DNA of 64,000 nt, from positions 38,501 to 102,500 of the forward strand of contig NZ_PDJB01000001.1 in NCBI RefSeq assembly GCF_002563895.1, in the 5' to 3' direction. The notes beneath the pieces were generated by a model that searched no databases, was not told where the DNA came from, and saw only the letters and a program-made list of their open reading frames with translations. Below are positions 54,766 through 63,961 of this stretch, in pieces (the stretch's first letter is position 1; every line of letters begins with the position of its first letter). The position numbers were made by a program, and so were the translations under genes. The DNA comes from Pseudomonas lurida (GTDB taxonomy: Bacteria; Pseudomonadota; Gammaproteobacteria; Pseudomonadales; Pseudomonadaceae).

Positions 54766-54810
54766 GTTGCCAGGGGCTTCTGTTTTGCGCAGAAATCCTC
54801 GATTGCGCAA

Positions 54811-54854
54811 ACAACAAAGCCCGCCTCCGGTTTCCCGGGGCGGGCTTTGTTTTG
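54811..54854. terminator. bidirectional terminator after second DUF1127 gene
   Basis: ACAAAGCCCGCC pairs with GGCGGGCTTTGT over an 18-base loop, with A/T tails on both sides. It ends the DUF1127 gene at 54909-55124 reading left. Confidence 0.8.
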
Positions 54855-54908
54855 ACAAATCAGGTTGCTGGCAGTGGACCCGACAGGTCAGGGCCAGCGA
54901 GCGCTAAA

Positions 54909-55124
54909 TTAGCGCCAGAACGGCTTGCTCAGCTCTTCGTAGCGTTGAGCTTCGCTGATACCTGCATCAGCCAGCAGACGCGAATCCAGGCGAGCCAGTT
55001 GGTGGCGGCTTGAGATGCGGCGCTGCCACAACATCAGGTTGGCGATAACGCGCAGAGGCAGGGAGGCCTGGGTGTTTACAGCTTTTTCTTCAAAGAACAG
55101 ATCGGAACTGAGTGTACGTTCCAT
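54909..55124 (-). CDS. DUF1127 mini-protein (second copy)
   Basis: 71 residues (MERTLSSDLFFEEKAVNTQA...). C-terminal half WQRRISSRHQLARLDSRLLADAGISEAQRYEELSKPFWR matches DUF1127 and the first copy, including the identical SKPFWR end. Upstream 55200-55372 holds the CTGTAC/GTACAG cluster. Confidence 0.87.
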   Translation of the reverse strand: MERTLSSDLFFEEKAVNTQASLPLRVIANLMLWQRRISSRHQLARLDSRLLADAGISEAQRYEELSKPFWR

Positions 55125-55206
55125 GATGACATCCTTCCGCTTGTGGCGGGATTAGGTAGTGGTTTAACTGATGCCAATGATCCTCCTCTGGCGCAAGACT
55201 CTCTAG

Positions 55207-55370
55207 ATACAGTTCACCTGTATTGTGAGGGGCCAGTTAACTGTTTACAGGGGCTGTACGGTACAGAAATGGGGCAACTGTACCTGTCTGCACTGAAATA
55301 GTGCGAAATAGGCTTTTTAGGTAGGAGGTGGAAGGTATTTAGGTAGGAAATGACCGGTACAGCAGTACAG
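55207..55370. promoter_or_regulatory. cluster of CTGTAC/GTACAG palindromic sites
   Basis: ATACAG-ttcac-CTGTAT (55207-55223), CTGTAC-g-GTACAG (55254-55266, perfect 13-bp palindrome), AACTGTACCT (55276-55285), and two direct GTACAG copies at 55357-55362 and 55365-55370. Five hexamers in ~120 bases is far above chance (each ~1 in 2,000 counting both strands). The cluster lies 83-246 bases upstream of the second DUF1127 gene and downstream of the CoA-transferase stop at 55443. Confidence 0.6.
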
Positions 55371-55442
55371 TTTTTTTAATAAGCGGCGAACAAGACACCG
55401 AGCTGATGAAACTGTGTTTGCATCAGCTCGCCTCTGTATCAA

Positions 55443-56936
55443 TCACGCCTTGAGCATATGCCCTGTTTCTTCCAGGTTAATGTGCCAACTCAGTGCTTCG
55501 CGCAGGATGTGGGGGGTATGCCCGCCGATGGCGCAAGCGGCGTTGAAGTAACTGTTCAGCGCATCGCGGTAGGCGGGATGCACACAGTTGTCGATGATCA
55601 CGCGGGCTCGTTCCCTTGGTGCCAGGCCCCGCAGGTCGGCCAGCCCGACTTCGGTCACTAGGATGTCAACGTCATGCTCGGTGTGGTCCACATGGCTGAC
55701 CATGGGCACCACGCTGGAAATCGCCCCGCCCTTGGCAATCGACTTGGTAACGAAGATCGCCAGGTGCGCATTGCGTGCGAAATCCCCGGAGCCGCCAATA
55801 CCGTTCATCATCCGCGTGCCGCAGACATGGGTGGAGTTGACGTTGCCGTAGATGTCGAACTCCAGCGCAGTGTTGATGCCGATGATGCCCAGGCGACGCA
55901 CTACTTCCGGGTGATTGGAGATCTCCTGCGGGCGCAAGACCAGCTTGTCCTTATAGTGTTCCAGGTTGCCAAACACGTCGGCGTTGCGCCGTTCCGACAA
56001 GGTGATCGAACTGCCCGACGCGAAGCTCAGCTTGCCCGCGTCGATCAGGTCGAAGGTTGAATCCTGCAACACTTCCGAATACATGGTCAGGTCTTCGAAC
56101 GGCGACTCGATCAGCCCGCACATCACTGCGTTGGCGATGTTGCCGATCCCAGCCTGCAGCGGGCCGAGCTTGTTGGTCATGCGGCCAGCGTCGACTTCCT
56201 GCTTGAGGAAGTTGATCAGGTGGTTGGCAATGCCTTGCGTGTCGCTATCGGGCGGCGTCACGGTGGAGGCGGAGTCGGCCTGGTTGGTGATGACGATGGC
56301 GACGATTTTTTCCGGGGGGATCGGAATGGCGGTGCTACCGATACGGTCGTCGACTTTCACCAGGGGTATTGGCGTGCGCGTCGGCCGATAGGTCGGGATA
56401 TAGATGTCGTGCAGCCCTTCCAGGTTCGGATTGTGAGCCAGGTTGATCTCAACGATTACCTGCTTGGCGAAAATCGCGAAGCTGGCGGAGTTGCCCACTG
56501 AAGTGGTGGGCACGATATGGCCTTGTTCAGTGATCGCGACCGCTTCAATCACTGCGATATCCGGCAACTTGAGCTGGTTGTTGCGCAGTTGCTCGACGGT
56601 TTCCGACAGGTGTTGGTCGATAAACATCACCTCGCCGGCGTTGATCGCTTTGCGCAGAGTGCTGTCGACCTGAAACGGCATGCGGCGGGACAGCACGCCG
56701 GCTTCGGTCAGTTGCTTGTCCAGGTCATTGCCCAGGCTGGCGCCGGTCATCAGGGTGATTTTCAGCGGGGACGTCTTGGCGCGTTCTGCCAGGGCGTGGG
56801 GTACGGCCTTGGCTTCACCGGCGCGGGTGAAGCCGCTCATGCCAACGGTCATGCCGTCTTCAATCAGTGCAGCGGCGTCTGCCGCGCTCATGACCTTGTT
56901 CAACAACGAAGGCAAGCGGATGCGATCACGGTACAT
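55443..56936 (-). CDS. acetyl-CoA hydrolase/transferase family protein (succinyl-CoA:acetate CoA-transferase type)
   Basis: 497 residues, single-chain family I CoA transferase. The catalytic Glu lies in LTMYSEVLQDSTFDLIDAG (~residue 284), with the oxyanion/GIGGSGDFARNA loop further on. Substrate preference (acetate/succinate) is by family, comparable to PA5445. Recycles acetyl-CoA and acetate. Start 56936. Confidence 0.92.
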   Translation of the reverse strand: MYRDRIRLPSLLNKVMSAADAAALIEDGMTVGMSGFTRAGEAKAVPHALAERAKTSPLKITLMTGASLGNDLDKQLTEAGVLSRRMPFQVDSTLRKAINAGEVMFIDQHLSETVEQLRNNQLKLPDIAVIEAVAITEQGHIVPTTSVGNSASFAIFAKQVIVEINLAHNPNLEGLHDIYIPTYRPTRTPIPLVKVDDRIGSTAIPIPPEKIVAIVITNQADSASTVTPPDSDTQGIANHLINFLKQEVDAGRMTNKLGPLQAGIGNIANAVMCGLIESPFEDLTMYSEVLQDSTFDLIDAGKLSFASGSSITLSERRNADVFGNLEHYKDKLVLRPQEISNHPEVVRRLGIIGINTALEFDIYGNVNSTHVCGTRMMNGIGGSGDFARNAHLAIFVTKSIAKGGAISSVVPMVSHVDHTEHDVDILVTEVGLADLRGLAPRERARVIIDNCVHPAYRDALNSYFNAACAIGGHTPHILREALSWHINLEETGHMLKA

Positions 56937-57061
56937 GGATTCTTATCTCAGGCTACGGAAGCAAGGTGCGCAGTTTAGTGATTTCAAAAAAATTCGGCCC
57001 GCTACCATGGTCGAATGCCAGGCGGCGATTTAGAGCCTTTGGTCGGGTTTCATGCAGTCAT

Positions 57062-57094
57062 AAAAAACCCCAGCCTACGGGAGGCCGGGGTTTC
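57062..57094 (-). terminator. terminator after pntB
   Basis: On the minus strand AACCCCGGCCT-cccgt-AGGCTGGGGTT followed by TTTTTA; one mismatch in an 11-bp stem. Ends the pnt operon. Confidence 0.85.
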
Positions 57095-57115
57095 GAGTAT
57101 TGCGCTGAAGCAGTG

Positions 57116-58552
57116 TTACTCGACGGCTTTGACCATGTCTTCGATGACCTTCTTGGCATCACCGAAGACCATCATGGTCTTGTCCAGGTAGAACAGTTCG
57201 TTATCCAGGCCGGCATAGCCGCTGGCCATCGAGCGCTTGTTGACGATGATGGTCTTGGCCTTGAATGCTTCGAGGATCGGCATGCCGGCAATCGGCGAAT
57301 TCGGGTCGTTCTTCGCGGCCGGGTTGACCACGTCGTTCGCGCCCAGCACCAGCACCACGTCGGCCTGGCCGAATTCGGAGTTGATGTCCTCCATCTCGAA
57401 CACCTGGTCGTAAGGCACTTCCGCCTCGGCGAGCAGCACGTTCATGTGTCCAGGCATACGGCCGGCCACCGGGTGGATCGCGTACTTTACGGTGACGCCA
57501 TGGTGAGTCAGCTTCTCGGTCAGCTCCTTGAGGGCGTGTTGCGCCCGAGCCACTGCCAGGCCGTAGCCTGGAACGATGATCACGGTGTCGGCGTTGGTCA
57601 GCAGGAAGGTCGCATCGTCGGCCGAGCCGGATTTGACCGGGCGTGCTTCTTTAGAGCCCGCCGCCGCGCCCGCATCCGGGGCATTGCCGAAACCGCCGAG
57701 CAGTACGTTAAAGAACGAACGGTTCATCGCCTTGCACATGATGTACGAGAGGATCGCGCCGCTGGAACCTACCAGGGAACCGGCAATGATCAGCATCGAG
57801 TTGTTCAGCGAGAAGCCGATGCCCGCCGCAGCCCAACCGGAGTAGCTGTTGAGCATCGACACCACGACCGGCATATCGGCGCCGCCAATCGGGATGATGA
57901 TCAGCACGCCGAGCACAAAGGCCAGGGCCAGCATCAGCGCAAAGGCCGTGAGGTTGCCGGTGAACATGAAGGTCAGGCCCAGGCCCAGTGTCAGCAAGCC
58001 AAGCACCAGGTTCAGTTTATGCTGGCCGCCGAACTGTACCGGTGCGCCTTGGAACAGGCGGAACTTGTACTTGCCCGACAGCTTGCCGAACGCAATCACC
58101 GAACCGGAGAAGGTGATGGCGCCGATGGCCGCGCCAAGGAACAGCTCCAGGCGGTTACCGGAAGGGATCGAGTCACCCAGGTGCTTGACGATGCCCAGCG
58201 ACTGCGGCTCGACCACGGCGGCAATCGCAATGAACACCGCGGCCAGGCCGATCATGCTGTGCATGAAGGCAACCAGCTCCGGCATCTTGGTCATTTCTAC
58301 GCGCTTGGCCATGATCGAGCCGGCGGTGCCGCCGATCAGCAGGCCAACGATCACATAGCCGATGCCAGCGGTTGCCAGCTCCGCGCCGAGCTTATAGATG
58401 AGGCCCACGGTGGTGAGCACCGCCAGCGCCATGCCAAGCATGCCAAACAGGTTGCCGCGTCGCGACGTGGTTGGGTGTGAAAGGCCCTTGAGCGCCTGGA
58501 TGAAGCAGATCGACGCGATCAGGTAGAGCGTCGTTACCAAATTCATACTCAT
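57116..58552 (-). CDS. pntB: NAD(P) transhydrogenase subunit beta
   Basis: 478 residues. Membrane part with about nine helices (residues ~1-265; GGADMPVVVSMLNSYSGWAAAGIGFSL) and a cytoplasmic NADP-binding domain (~300-478; IIVPGYGLAVARAQHALKEL, VLGANDVVNPAA, NKRSMASGYAGLDNELFY). Transfers hydride from NADH to NADP+ driven by proton flow. Starts in a one-base overlap with the preceding subunit gene (TAATG). Confidence 0.96.
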   Translation of the reverse strand: MSMNLVTTLYLIASICFIQALKGLSHPTTSRRGNLFGMLGMALAVLTTVGLIYKLGAELATAGIGYVIVGLLIGGTAGSIMAKRVEMTKMPELVAFMHSMIGLAAVFIAIAAVVEPQSLGIVKHLGDSIPSGNRLELFLGAAIGAITFSGSVIAFGKLSGKYKFRLFQGAPVQFGGQHKLNLVLGLLTLGLGLTFMFTGNLTAFALMLALAFVLGVLIIIPIGGADMPVVVSMLNSYSGWAAAGIGFSLNNSMLIIAGSLVGSSGAILSYIMCKAMNRSFFNVLLGGFGNAPDAGAAAGSKEARPVKSGSADDATFLLTNADTVIIVPGYGLAVARAQHALKELTEKLTHHGVTVKYAIHPVAGRMPGHMNVLLAEAEVPYDQVFEMEDINSEFGQADVVLVLGANDVVNPAAKNDPNSPIAGMPILEAFKAKTIIVNKRSMASGYAGLDNELFYLDKTMMVFGDAKKVIEDMVKAVE

Positions 58553-58872
58553 TACTTCTGCACCTCTTCTTTAGCTTTGGGCGCTTTCTTCTTGAACATC
58601 TCCAGCATCCTGCGAGTGACCAGGAAGCCGCCGAACACGTTAACGGCTGCGAGTGCCACGGCCAGGGTGCCCATGGTCTTGCCCAGCGGGGTAACGGTGA
58701 GCGCGGCGGCGAGCATCGCGCCGACGATCACAATGGCCGAAATCGCGTTGGTCACCGCCATCAAGGGTGTGTGCAATGCGGGTGTAACGTTCCAGACCAC
58801 GTGGTAACCGACATAGATCGCCAGCACAAAGATGATCAGGTTGTAGATACCGGGGGAGATAAGCTCTTCCAT
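58552..58872 (-). CDS. pntAB: NAD(P) transhydrogenase subunit alpha part 2 (membrane part)
   Basis: 106 residues with three to four helices ([43 protein letters not shown] cut at the conserved H...N). In enterics this is fused to the NAD-binding part; here the alpha subunit is split into two genes as usual in Pseudomonas. 15 bases after pntAA. Confidence 0.95.
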   Translation of the reverse strand: MEELISPGIYNLIIFVLAIYVGYHVVWNVTPALHTPLMAVTNAISAIVIVGAMLAAALTVTPLGKTMGTLAVALAAVNVFGGFLVTRRMLEMFKKKAPKAKEEVQK

Positions 58873-58887
58873 CGTCTGAATCCCTGC

Positions 58888-60009
58888 TTAGGCGTTTTTG
58901 CGGATGACTTGGCCGTCGCGGCACATCAGGCACGCGGCAACGATGTCGTCTTCGAGGTTGATTTCAAACTGCCCTTCCTTGGTGAAGACCAGCTTCAGGA
59001 AGTCCAGCAGGTTGCGCGCGTACAGGGCCGAGGCATCGGCGGCGACAGCGCTGGCCAGGTTGGTCGGGCCACAGATGATCACGCCATTTTCCACCACCAC
59101 CTGGTCGGCGACGGTCAGCGGGCAGTTGCCGCCTTGTGCGGCGGCGAGGTCGATCACCACCGAGCCGGGCTTCATCTGCGCGACAGTGTCGGCGCTGAGC
59201 AAGGTCGGCGCCTTGCGGCCCGGGATCAGTGCCGTGGTGATGACGATGTCGGCCTGCTTGGCGCGCTCATGCACGGCCAGGGCCTGGCGTTGCATCCAAC
59301 TGGTGGGCATTGGACGTGCGTAGCCACCGACGCCGACCGCGCATTCGCGCTCTTCGTCAGTTTCGTAAGGCACATCGACGAACTTGGCGCCGAGGGATTC
59401 GATCTGCTCCTTCACGGCCGGGCGAACGTCTGACGCTTCGATCACCGCACCCAGGCGCTTCGCCGTGGCAATCGCCTGCAGGCCTGCAACGCCGGCACCC
59501 AGAATCAGCACGCGCGCCGCTTTCACGGTGCCTGCGGCCGTCATCAGCATCGGCATGAAGCGCGGGTAGTGATGAGCGGCGAGCAGCACGGCTTTGTAGC
59601 CGGCGATGTTGGCCTGGGAGGACAGCACGTCGAGGCTCTGGGCGCGCGAGGTGCGTGGCGCGGCTTCGAGGGCGAAGGCCGTGATGCCGCGCTCGGCGAG
59701 CTTGGCAATGGTTTCGTTGCTGAACGGGTTGAGCATGCCCACCAACACGGTGCCGCTCTTGATCAGCGTCAGTTCGCTGTCGCTGGGGGCAACCACCTTG
59801 AGAATCAGCTCGGCGCCAAACGCATCGTTGGCACTGCCAATGGTTGCGCCTGCCGCTTCATAGGCACTGTCGACGATGCTGGCCTTGATGCCGGCTCCGC
59901 TTTGTACAGTGACCTTATGGCCCTGGCCGATCAGCTTCTTGATGGTTTCCGGGGTGGCAGCCACCCGCGTTTCACCGGTCTGGGTTTCGAGAGGAACACC
60001 AATGTGCAC
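58888..60009 (-). CDS. pntAA: NAD(P) transhydrogenase subunit alpha part 1 (NAD-binding)
   Basis: 373 residues from GTG 60009 (VHIGVPLETQTGETRVAATPET), with GGAGAT six bases before. Soluble NAD(H)-binding domain: VLILGAGVAGLQAIATAKRLGAVIEASDVRP and the mobile loop ITTALIPGRKAPTL. First gene of pntAA-AB-B. Confidence 0.95.
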   Translation of the reverse strand: MHIGVPLETQTGETRVAATPETIKKLIGQGHKVTVQSGAGIKASIVDSAYEAAGATIGSANDAFGAELILKVVAPSDSELTLIKSGTVLVGMLNPFSNETIAKLAERGITAFALEAAPRTSRAQSLDVLSSQANIAGYKAVLLAAHHYPRFMPMLMTAAGTVKAARVLILGAGVAGLQAIATAKRLGAVIEASDVRPAVKEQIESLGAKFVDVPYETDEERECAVGVGGYARPMPTSWMQRQALAVHERAKQADIVITTALIPGRKAPTLLSADTVAQMKPGSVVIDLAAAQGGNCPLTVADQVVVENGVIICGPTNLASAVAADASALYARNLLDFLKLVFTKEGQFEINLEDDIVAACLMCRDGQVIRKNA

Positions 60010-60461
60010 GTCAAATCTCCTGCATGATCTTTTTGCTTTTGATCTTTTTGTAAAAAGGCCAGTGCGCCGCGAGTGGCGCAACTGGGGCGGCCGATCAGCA
60101 CGATCCCGCTGAAATGACAGCGGGGCGCGGCATTTTGCAGGCGAACTTTACGGCCATCAAGGGATTATGACGGGTGACGAAAAATTAACTACAAGTCACC
60201 CTGTGACTGATTGTCGCAACGCACTGAAATAACCTCTTCAAATACATGGGCTTAAAGGGTTTCAGGCAGTTTTGCAATCTTTTGTCATCGTTGATGTGAA
60301 TAGTCGGCTATTGGCTCGTAATAGTCGCTACAAGCCAAGCAGATCATGGCCTTGAGCCTTATTTTTGATCGACAGATACAGTCTGTTTAAATGCGACATA
60401 TATGTATATCTGTAGGATTTAAAATTTACTGACTACAAAGTCAGCAATTGGCCGTTGGCCT
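60010..60461. other. 452-bp gap between pntAA and gcdR
   Basis: Contains the pnt promoter region (minus strand). A direct repeat GATCTTTTTG at 60026-60035 and 60041-60050 lies just upstream of pntAA. AT content rises between 60160 and 60430. A small stem CTGACT-ACAA-AGTCAG at 60429-60444, followed on the minus strand by an A/T-rich tail, may end gcdR. No reading frame of note. Confidence 0.4.
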
Positions 60462-61361
60462 TTAAATGCTGGGGCTGTAGCGCCGGGACTGGTCGATCAG
60501 CCAATCCCTGAAGGCATGCAAAGAGGCCGATTCGACCTTTCTGTCCGGAATCATCAAGTAATAGGCTTTCGAACTGCTGAGCGCCTCGGGGCTTGCGATC
60601 ACCAGGTGGCCCTCTTCCAGCTCGCGTTGAATAAGGAACGGTGGAATCAGCGCGACCCCCATGTCATGCATGGCGGCCTGGGACAACATCGAGAATAGCT
60701 CGTAACGGGGGCCTGTCATGTCGCGGGGCACGTTCAGTTGTTGGGCGTTGAACCACTGGCGCCACGCGTAGGGTCGCGTGGTCTGCTGCAGGAGTGGCAG
60801 TGTGGCGATCTCCTGGGGGCTGAACTGTGTACGGTTCCCCAATAGCCGAGGGCTGCACACGGGCACGGGGTTTTCGCCCATCAGGCGGTGGGATTCGGTG
60901 CCGGACCAGTCGGCATCGCCGAAGTAGATCGCGGCATCGAAGTCGGTGTCGGCAAACAGGAAAGGCCGCGTTCGGTTCGTAAGGTTGACCGTGGCTTCAG
61001 GGTGCTGGCGCTGGAAGTCCTTGAGCCGGGGTATCAGCCATTGAGTGCCGAACGTGGGGACGACGGCCAGTTCGATAGTGTTGGCGCCCTGCTGGCCCAT
61101 CACGGAAAGCGTGTCGCGCTCCACCGCATCCAATTGAGTGGCAACGCGTCGGCTATAAGACAGCCCCGCTTCAGTCAGCTTTACCCCGCGCCGCGAGCGG
61201 CGAAACAGCTCGACACTTAAAAACTCCTCAAGGCTGGCGATCTGTCGACAGATGGCACCTTGAGTGATCGAAAGCTCTTGAGCGGCCTTGGTAAAGCTCT
61301 CGTGGCGGGCCGCCGCCTCAAAACTGACAAGGGCGGTGGTACTGGGAATTTTCCTGCGCAT
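60462..61361 (-). CDS. gcdR: LysR-type regulator of glutarate degradation (GcdR-like)
   Basis: 299 residues; start 61361 (MRRKIPSTTALVSFEAAARHESFTKAAQELS), AGGA eight bases upstream. N-terminal winged HTH with TKAAQELSITQGAICRQIASLE, then a substrate-binding domain. Divergent from gcdH and gcdG, the standard LysR arrangement; homologous to PA0448. Likely effector: glutarate or glutaryl-CoA by analogy. Confidence 0.87.
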   Translation of the reverse strand: MRRKIPSTTALVSFEAAARHESFTKAAQELSITQGAICRQIASLEEFLSVELFRRSRRGVKLTEAGLSYSRRVATQLDAVERDTLSVMGQQGANTIELAVVPTFGTQWLIPRLKDFQRQHPEATVNLTNRTRPFLFADTDFDAAIYFGDADWSGTESHRLMGENPVPVCSPRLLGNRTQFSPQEIATLPLLQQTTRPYAWRQWFNAQQLNVPRDMTGPRYELFSMLSQAAMHDMGVALIPPFLIQRELEEGHLVIASPEALSSSKAYYLMIPDRKVESASLHAFRDWLIDQSRRYSPSI

Positions 61362-61384
61362 ATACCGGGTCCTCACTTAGTAAA

Positions 61385-61396
61385 GCGCATATGCGC
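61385..61396. promoter_or_regulatory. GCGCATATGCGC palindrome in gcdR-gcdH region
   Basis: A perfect 12-bp palindrome, with a second partial copy (GCGCATAT, 61356-61363) overlapping the gcdR start. The divergent gap is 158 bases. It is a good candidate for the LysR operator. Confidence 0.45.
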
Positions 61397-61519
61397 GTTT
61401 TTCTGGTGTTTCGAAGTGAGAAATTAGCACAACCCTATGCAGAAACCTCGTTTGCCCTCTGCGCCTGCCGCGCCTAGGCTGCTTCCACGACTTCCGATTC
61501 TTTCCGCGAGGACTTATTC

Positions 61520-62701
61520 ATGGCTGGCAAGGCAAGCTTCAACTGGATCGATCCACTCCTGCTGGATCAACAGCTCACCGAAGAAGAGCGCATGGTGCGT
61601 GACAGTGCTGAGCAATTCGCCCAGGACAAGTTGGCGCCGCGTGTGCTCGAAGCCTTTCGCCATGAAAAGACCGACCCTGCCATTTTCCGCGAGATGGGCG
61701 AGACCGGGTTGCTCGGCGCGATGATCCCCGAGCAGTACGGTGGCAGCGGCTTGAACTATGTCAGTTACGGGTTGATCGCGCGCGAGGTGGAGCGTGTCGA
61801 TTCCGGCTATCGCTCGATGATGAGTGTGCAGTCGTCACTGGTCATGGTGCCGATCAATGAGTTCGGTACCGAGGCACAGAAACAGAAGTACCTGCCGAAA
61901 CTGGCCTCTGGCGAATGGATCGGTTGTTTTGGCCTGACCGAACCCAATCATGGTTCCGACCCGGGCGCGATGATCACCCGTGCTCGCAAGGTTGAGGGGG
62001 GTTACAGCCTCACGGGCGCGAAGATGTGGATCACCAATAGCCCGATTGCGGACGTGTTCGTGGTATGGGGCAAGGACGATGCGGGCGATATTCGTGGCTT
62101 CGTCCTGGAGAAAGGCTGGAAGGGTCTGAGCGCTCCGGCGATTCACGGCAAGGTCGGGCTGCGCGCCTCTATCACTGGTGAAATCGTCATGGATAACGTG
62201 TTTGTCCCGGAAGAGAACATCTTTCCGGATGTGCGTGGTTTGAAGGGGCCGTTCACCTGCCTTAACTCTGCCCGCTATGGCATCTCCTGGGGGGCATTGG
62301 GGGCCGCTGAATTCTGCTGGCATACCGCTCGTCAATACACGCTTGATCGCCATCAGTTCGGCCGTCCGTTGGCGGCGACTCAGTTGATCCAGAAGAAGCT
62401 GGCCGATATGCAGACCGAGATCACCCTGGCCCTGCAGGGCTGCCTGCGTCTGGGGCGTATGAAGGACGAAGGCACGGCGGCGGTTGAGATCACTTCAATC
62501 ATGAAGCGCAACTCGTGTGGCAAATCTCTGGATATCGCACGCATGGCGCGAGACATGCTGGGTGGCAACGGTATCTCCGACGAGTTCGGGGTGGCGCGTC
62601 ATCTGGTCAACCTGGAGGTGGTGAATACCTATGAGGGTACTCATGACGTGCATGCCTTGATTCTGGGGCGTGCGCAAACCGGTCTTCAGGCGTTCTATTA
62701 A
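61520..62701 (+). CDS. gcdH: glutaryl-CoA dehydrogenase
   Basis: 393 residues, acyl-CoA dehydrogenase family. FAD-binding stretch [17 protein letters not shown] and [16 protein letters not shown]. The catalytic base is the Glu of [17 protein letters not shown] (~residue 376). Converts glutaryl-CoA to crotonyl-CoA in lysine/glutarate breakdown. Divergent from gcdR and 12 bases from gcdG. Confidence 0.95.
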   Translation: MAGKASFNWIDPLLLDQQLTEEERMVRDSAEQFAQDKLAPRVLEAFRHEKTDPAIFREMGETGLLGAMIPEQYGGSGLNYVSYGLIAREVERVDSGYRSMMSVQSSLVMVPINEFGTEAQKQKYLPKLASGEWIGCFGLTEPNHGSDPGAMITRARKVEGGYSLTGAKMWITNSPIADVFVVWGKDDAGDIRGFVLEKGWKGLSAPAIHGKVGLRASITGEIVMDNVFVPEENIFPDVRGLKGPFTCLNSARYGISWGALGAAEFCWHTARQYTLDRHQFGRPLAATQLIQKKLADMQTEITLALQGCLRLGRMKDEGTAAVEITSIMKRNSCGKSLDIARMARDMLGGNGISDEFGVARHLVNLEVVNTYEGTHDVHALILGRAQTGLQAFY

Positions 62702-62713
62702 TAGGAGCATTGC

Positions 62714-63934
62714 ATGGGCGCGCTTTCGCATCTGCGGGTACTGGATTTATCGCGAGTACTGGCGGGCCCTTGGTCCGGGCAGATCCTTGCGGACCTTGGG
62801 GCTGAGGTCATCAAGGTCGAGCGGCCGGGCAGCGGCGACGACACGCGCGCCTGGGGGCCGCCCTTCCTAAAGGATGCCTATGGCGAGAACACCAGTGAGG
62901 CGGCTTATTACCTGTCTGCCAATCGCAACAAGCAGTCGGTGACTATCGATTTCACGCGACCGGAGGGGCAGGCGCTGGTCCGCGACCTGGCCGCCAAGTC
63001 GGACATCCTGATCGAAAACTTCAAGGTCGGTGGCCTCGCCGCGTACGGGCTGGACTATGAGTCGCTGAAGGAGATCAACCCGGAGCTGATCTATTGTTCG
63101 ATCACGGGCTTCGGTCAGACCGGGCCTTATGCGACACGTGCGGGTTATGACTTCATGATCCAGGGGTTGGGCGGGCTTATGAGCCTGACGGGTCGACCTG
63201 AGGGCGATGATGGCGCTGGACCGGTAAAGGTTGGCGTGGCGCTGACGGACATCCTTACAGGGCTTTACTCGACCGTGGCGATTCTGGCAGCACTGGCTCA
63301 TCGGGATCACGATGGGGGTGGGCAGCACATAGATATGGCATTGCTGGATGTGCAGGTCGCCTGCCTGGCGAACCAGGCGATGAATTACCTGACGACCGGG
63401 GTGTCGCCCAAGCGCTTGGGTAATGCTCACCCGAACATCGTGCCTTATCAGGACTTTCCCACGGCCGACGGTGATTTCATCCTGACGGTGGGTAATGATG
63501 GGCAGTTCCGCAAGTTTGCCGAGGTGGCTGGGCAGCCGCAGTGGGCGGACGATCCGCGCTTCTCTACTAATAAGGTGAGGGTGGCCAATCGGGCGCAACT
63601 GATTCCGTTGATTCGTCAGGCCACGGTATTCAAGACAACGGCCGAGTGGGTGTCGCAGTTGGAGCGCGTTGGTGTGCCTTGTGGGCCGATCAATGACCTC
63701 GCTGAAGTTTTTGCGGACCCCCAAGTCAAGGCGCGTGGGTTGGCAATGGCGTTGCCGCATGCGTTGGCGGGCATGGTGCCTCAGGTTGCCAGTCCGATGC
63801 GGTTGTCCAAGACGCCTGTGGAGTACCGCAATGCACCTCCTCTTTTGGGAGAGCATACGGCCAAGGTGCTTCAGGAGGTGCTGGGGCTCGGGGTAGCGAA
63901 TGTGATCGCTTTGAAGAAGGCGGGGGTGGTCTGA
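62714..63934 (+). CDS. gcdG: CoA transferase family III, glutarate CoA-transferase type
   Basis: 406 residues, CaiB/BaiF fold. N-terminal LRVLDLSRVLAGPWSGQILADLGAEVIKVERPGSGDDTRAWGPP and the catalytic-Asp region QHIDMALLDVQVACLANQ. Activates glutarate to glutaryl-CoA for gcdH. Coupled to gcdH; symbol by analogy with P. putida. Confidence 0.9.
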   Translation: MGALSHLRVLDLSRVLAGPWSGQILADLGAEVIKVERPGSGDDTRAWGPPFLKDAYGENTSEAAYYLSANRNKQSVTIDFTRPEGQALVRDLAAKSDILIENFKVGGLAAYGLDYESLKEINPELIYCSITGFGQTGPYATRAGYDFMIQGLGGLMSLTGRPEGDDGAGPVKVGVALTDILTGLYSTVAILAALAHRDHDGGGQHIDMALLDVQVACLANQAMNYLTTGVSPKRLGNAHPNIVPYQDFPTADGDFILTVGNDGQFRKFAEVAGQPQWADDPRFSTNKVRVANRAQLIPLIRQATVFKTTAEWVSQLERVGVPCGPINDLAEVFADPQVKARGLAMALPHALAGMVPQVASPMRLSKTPVEYRNAPPLLGEHTAKVLQEVLGLGVANVIALKKAGVV

Positions 63935-63935
63935 G

Positions 63936-63961
63936 CCCTTTCTTCTATATAGAAGGGATTT
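63936..63961 (+). terminator. possible terminator after gcdG
   Basis: CCCTTTCTTC-tatata-GAAGGG: short stem with imperfect left arm, followed by ATTTGCG. Weak; the end of the window is 39 bases further. Confidence 0.4.

Noticed and set aside
56966..58480. 504-codon frame antisense to pntB
   Set aside because: Shadow frame; it also runs through the pntB terminator.
60361..60420. ACATATATGTATATCTGT as an operator
   Set aside because: Imperfect AT-rich symmetry in an AT-rich stretch; not distinguishable from chance by eye.
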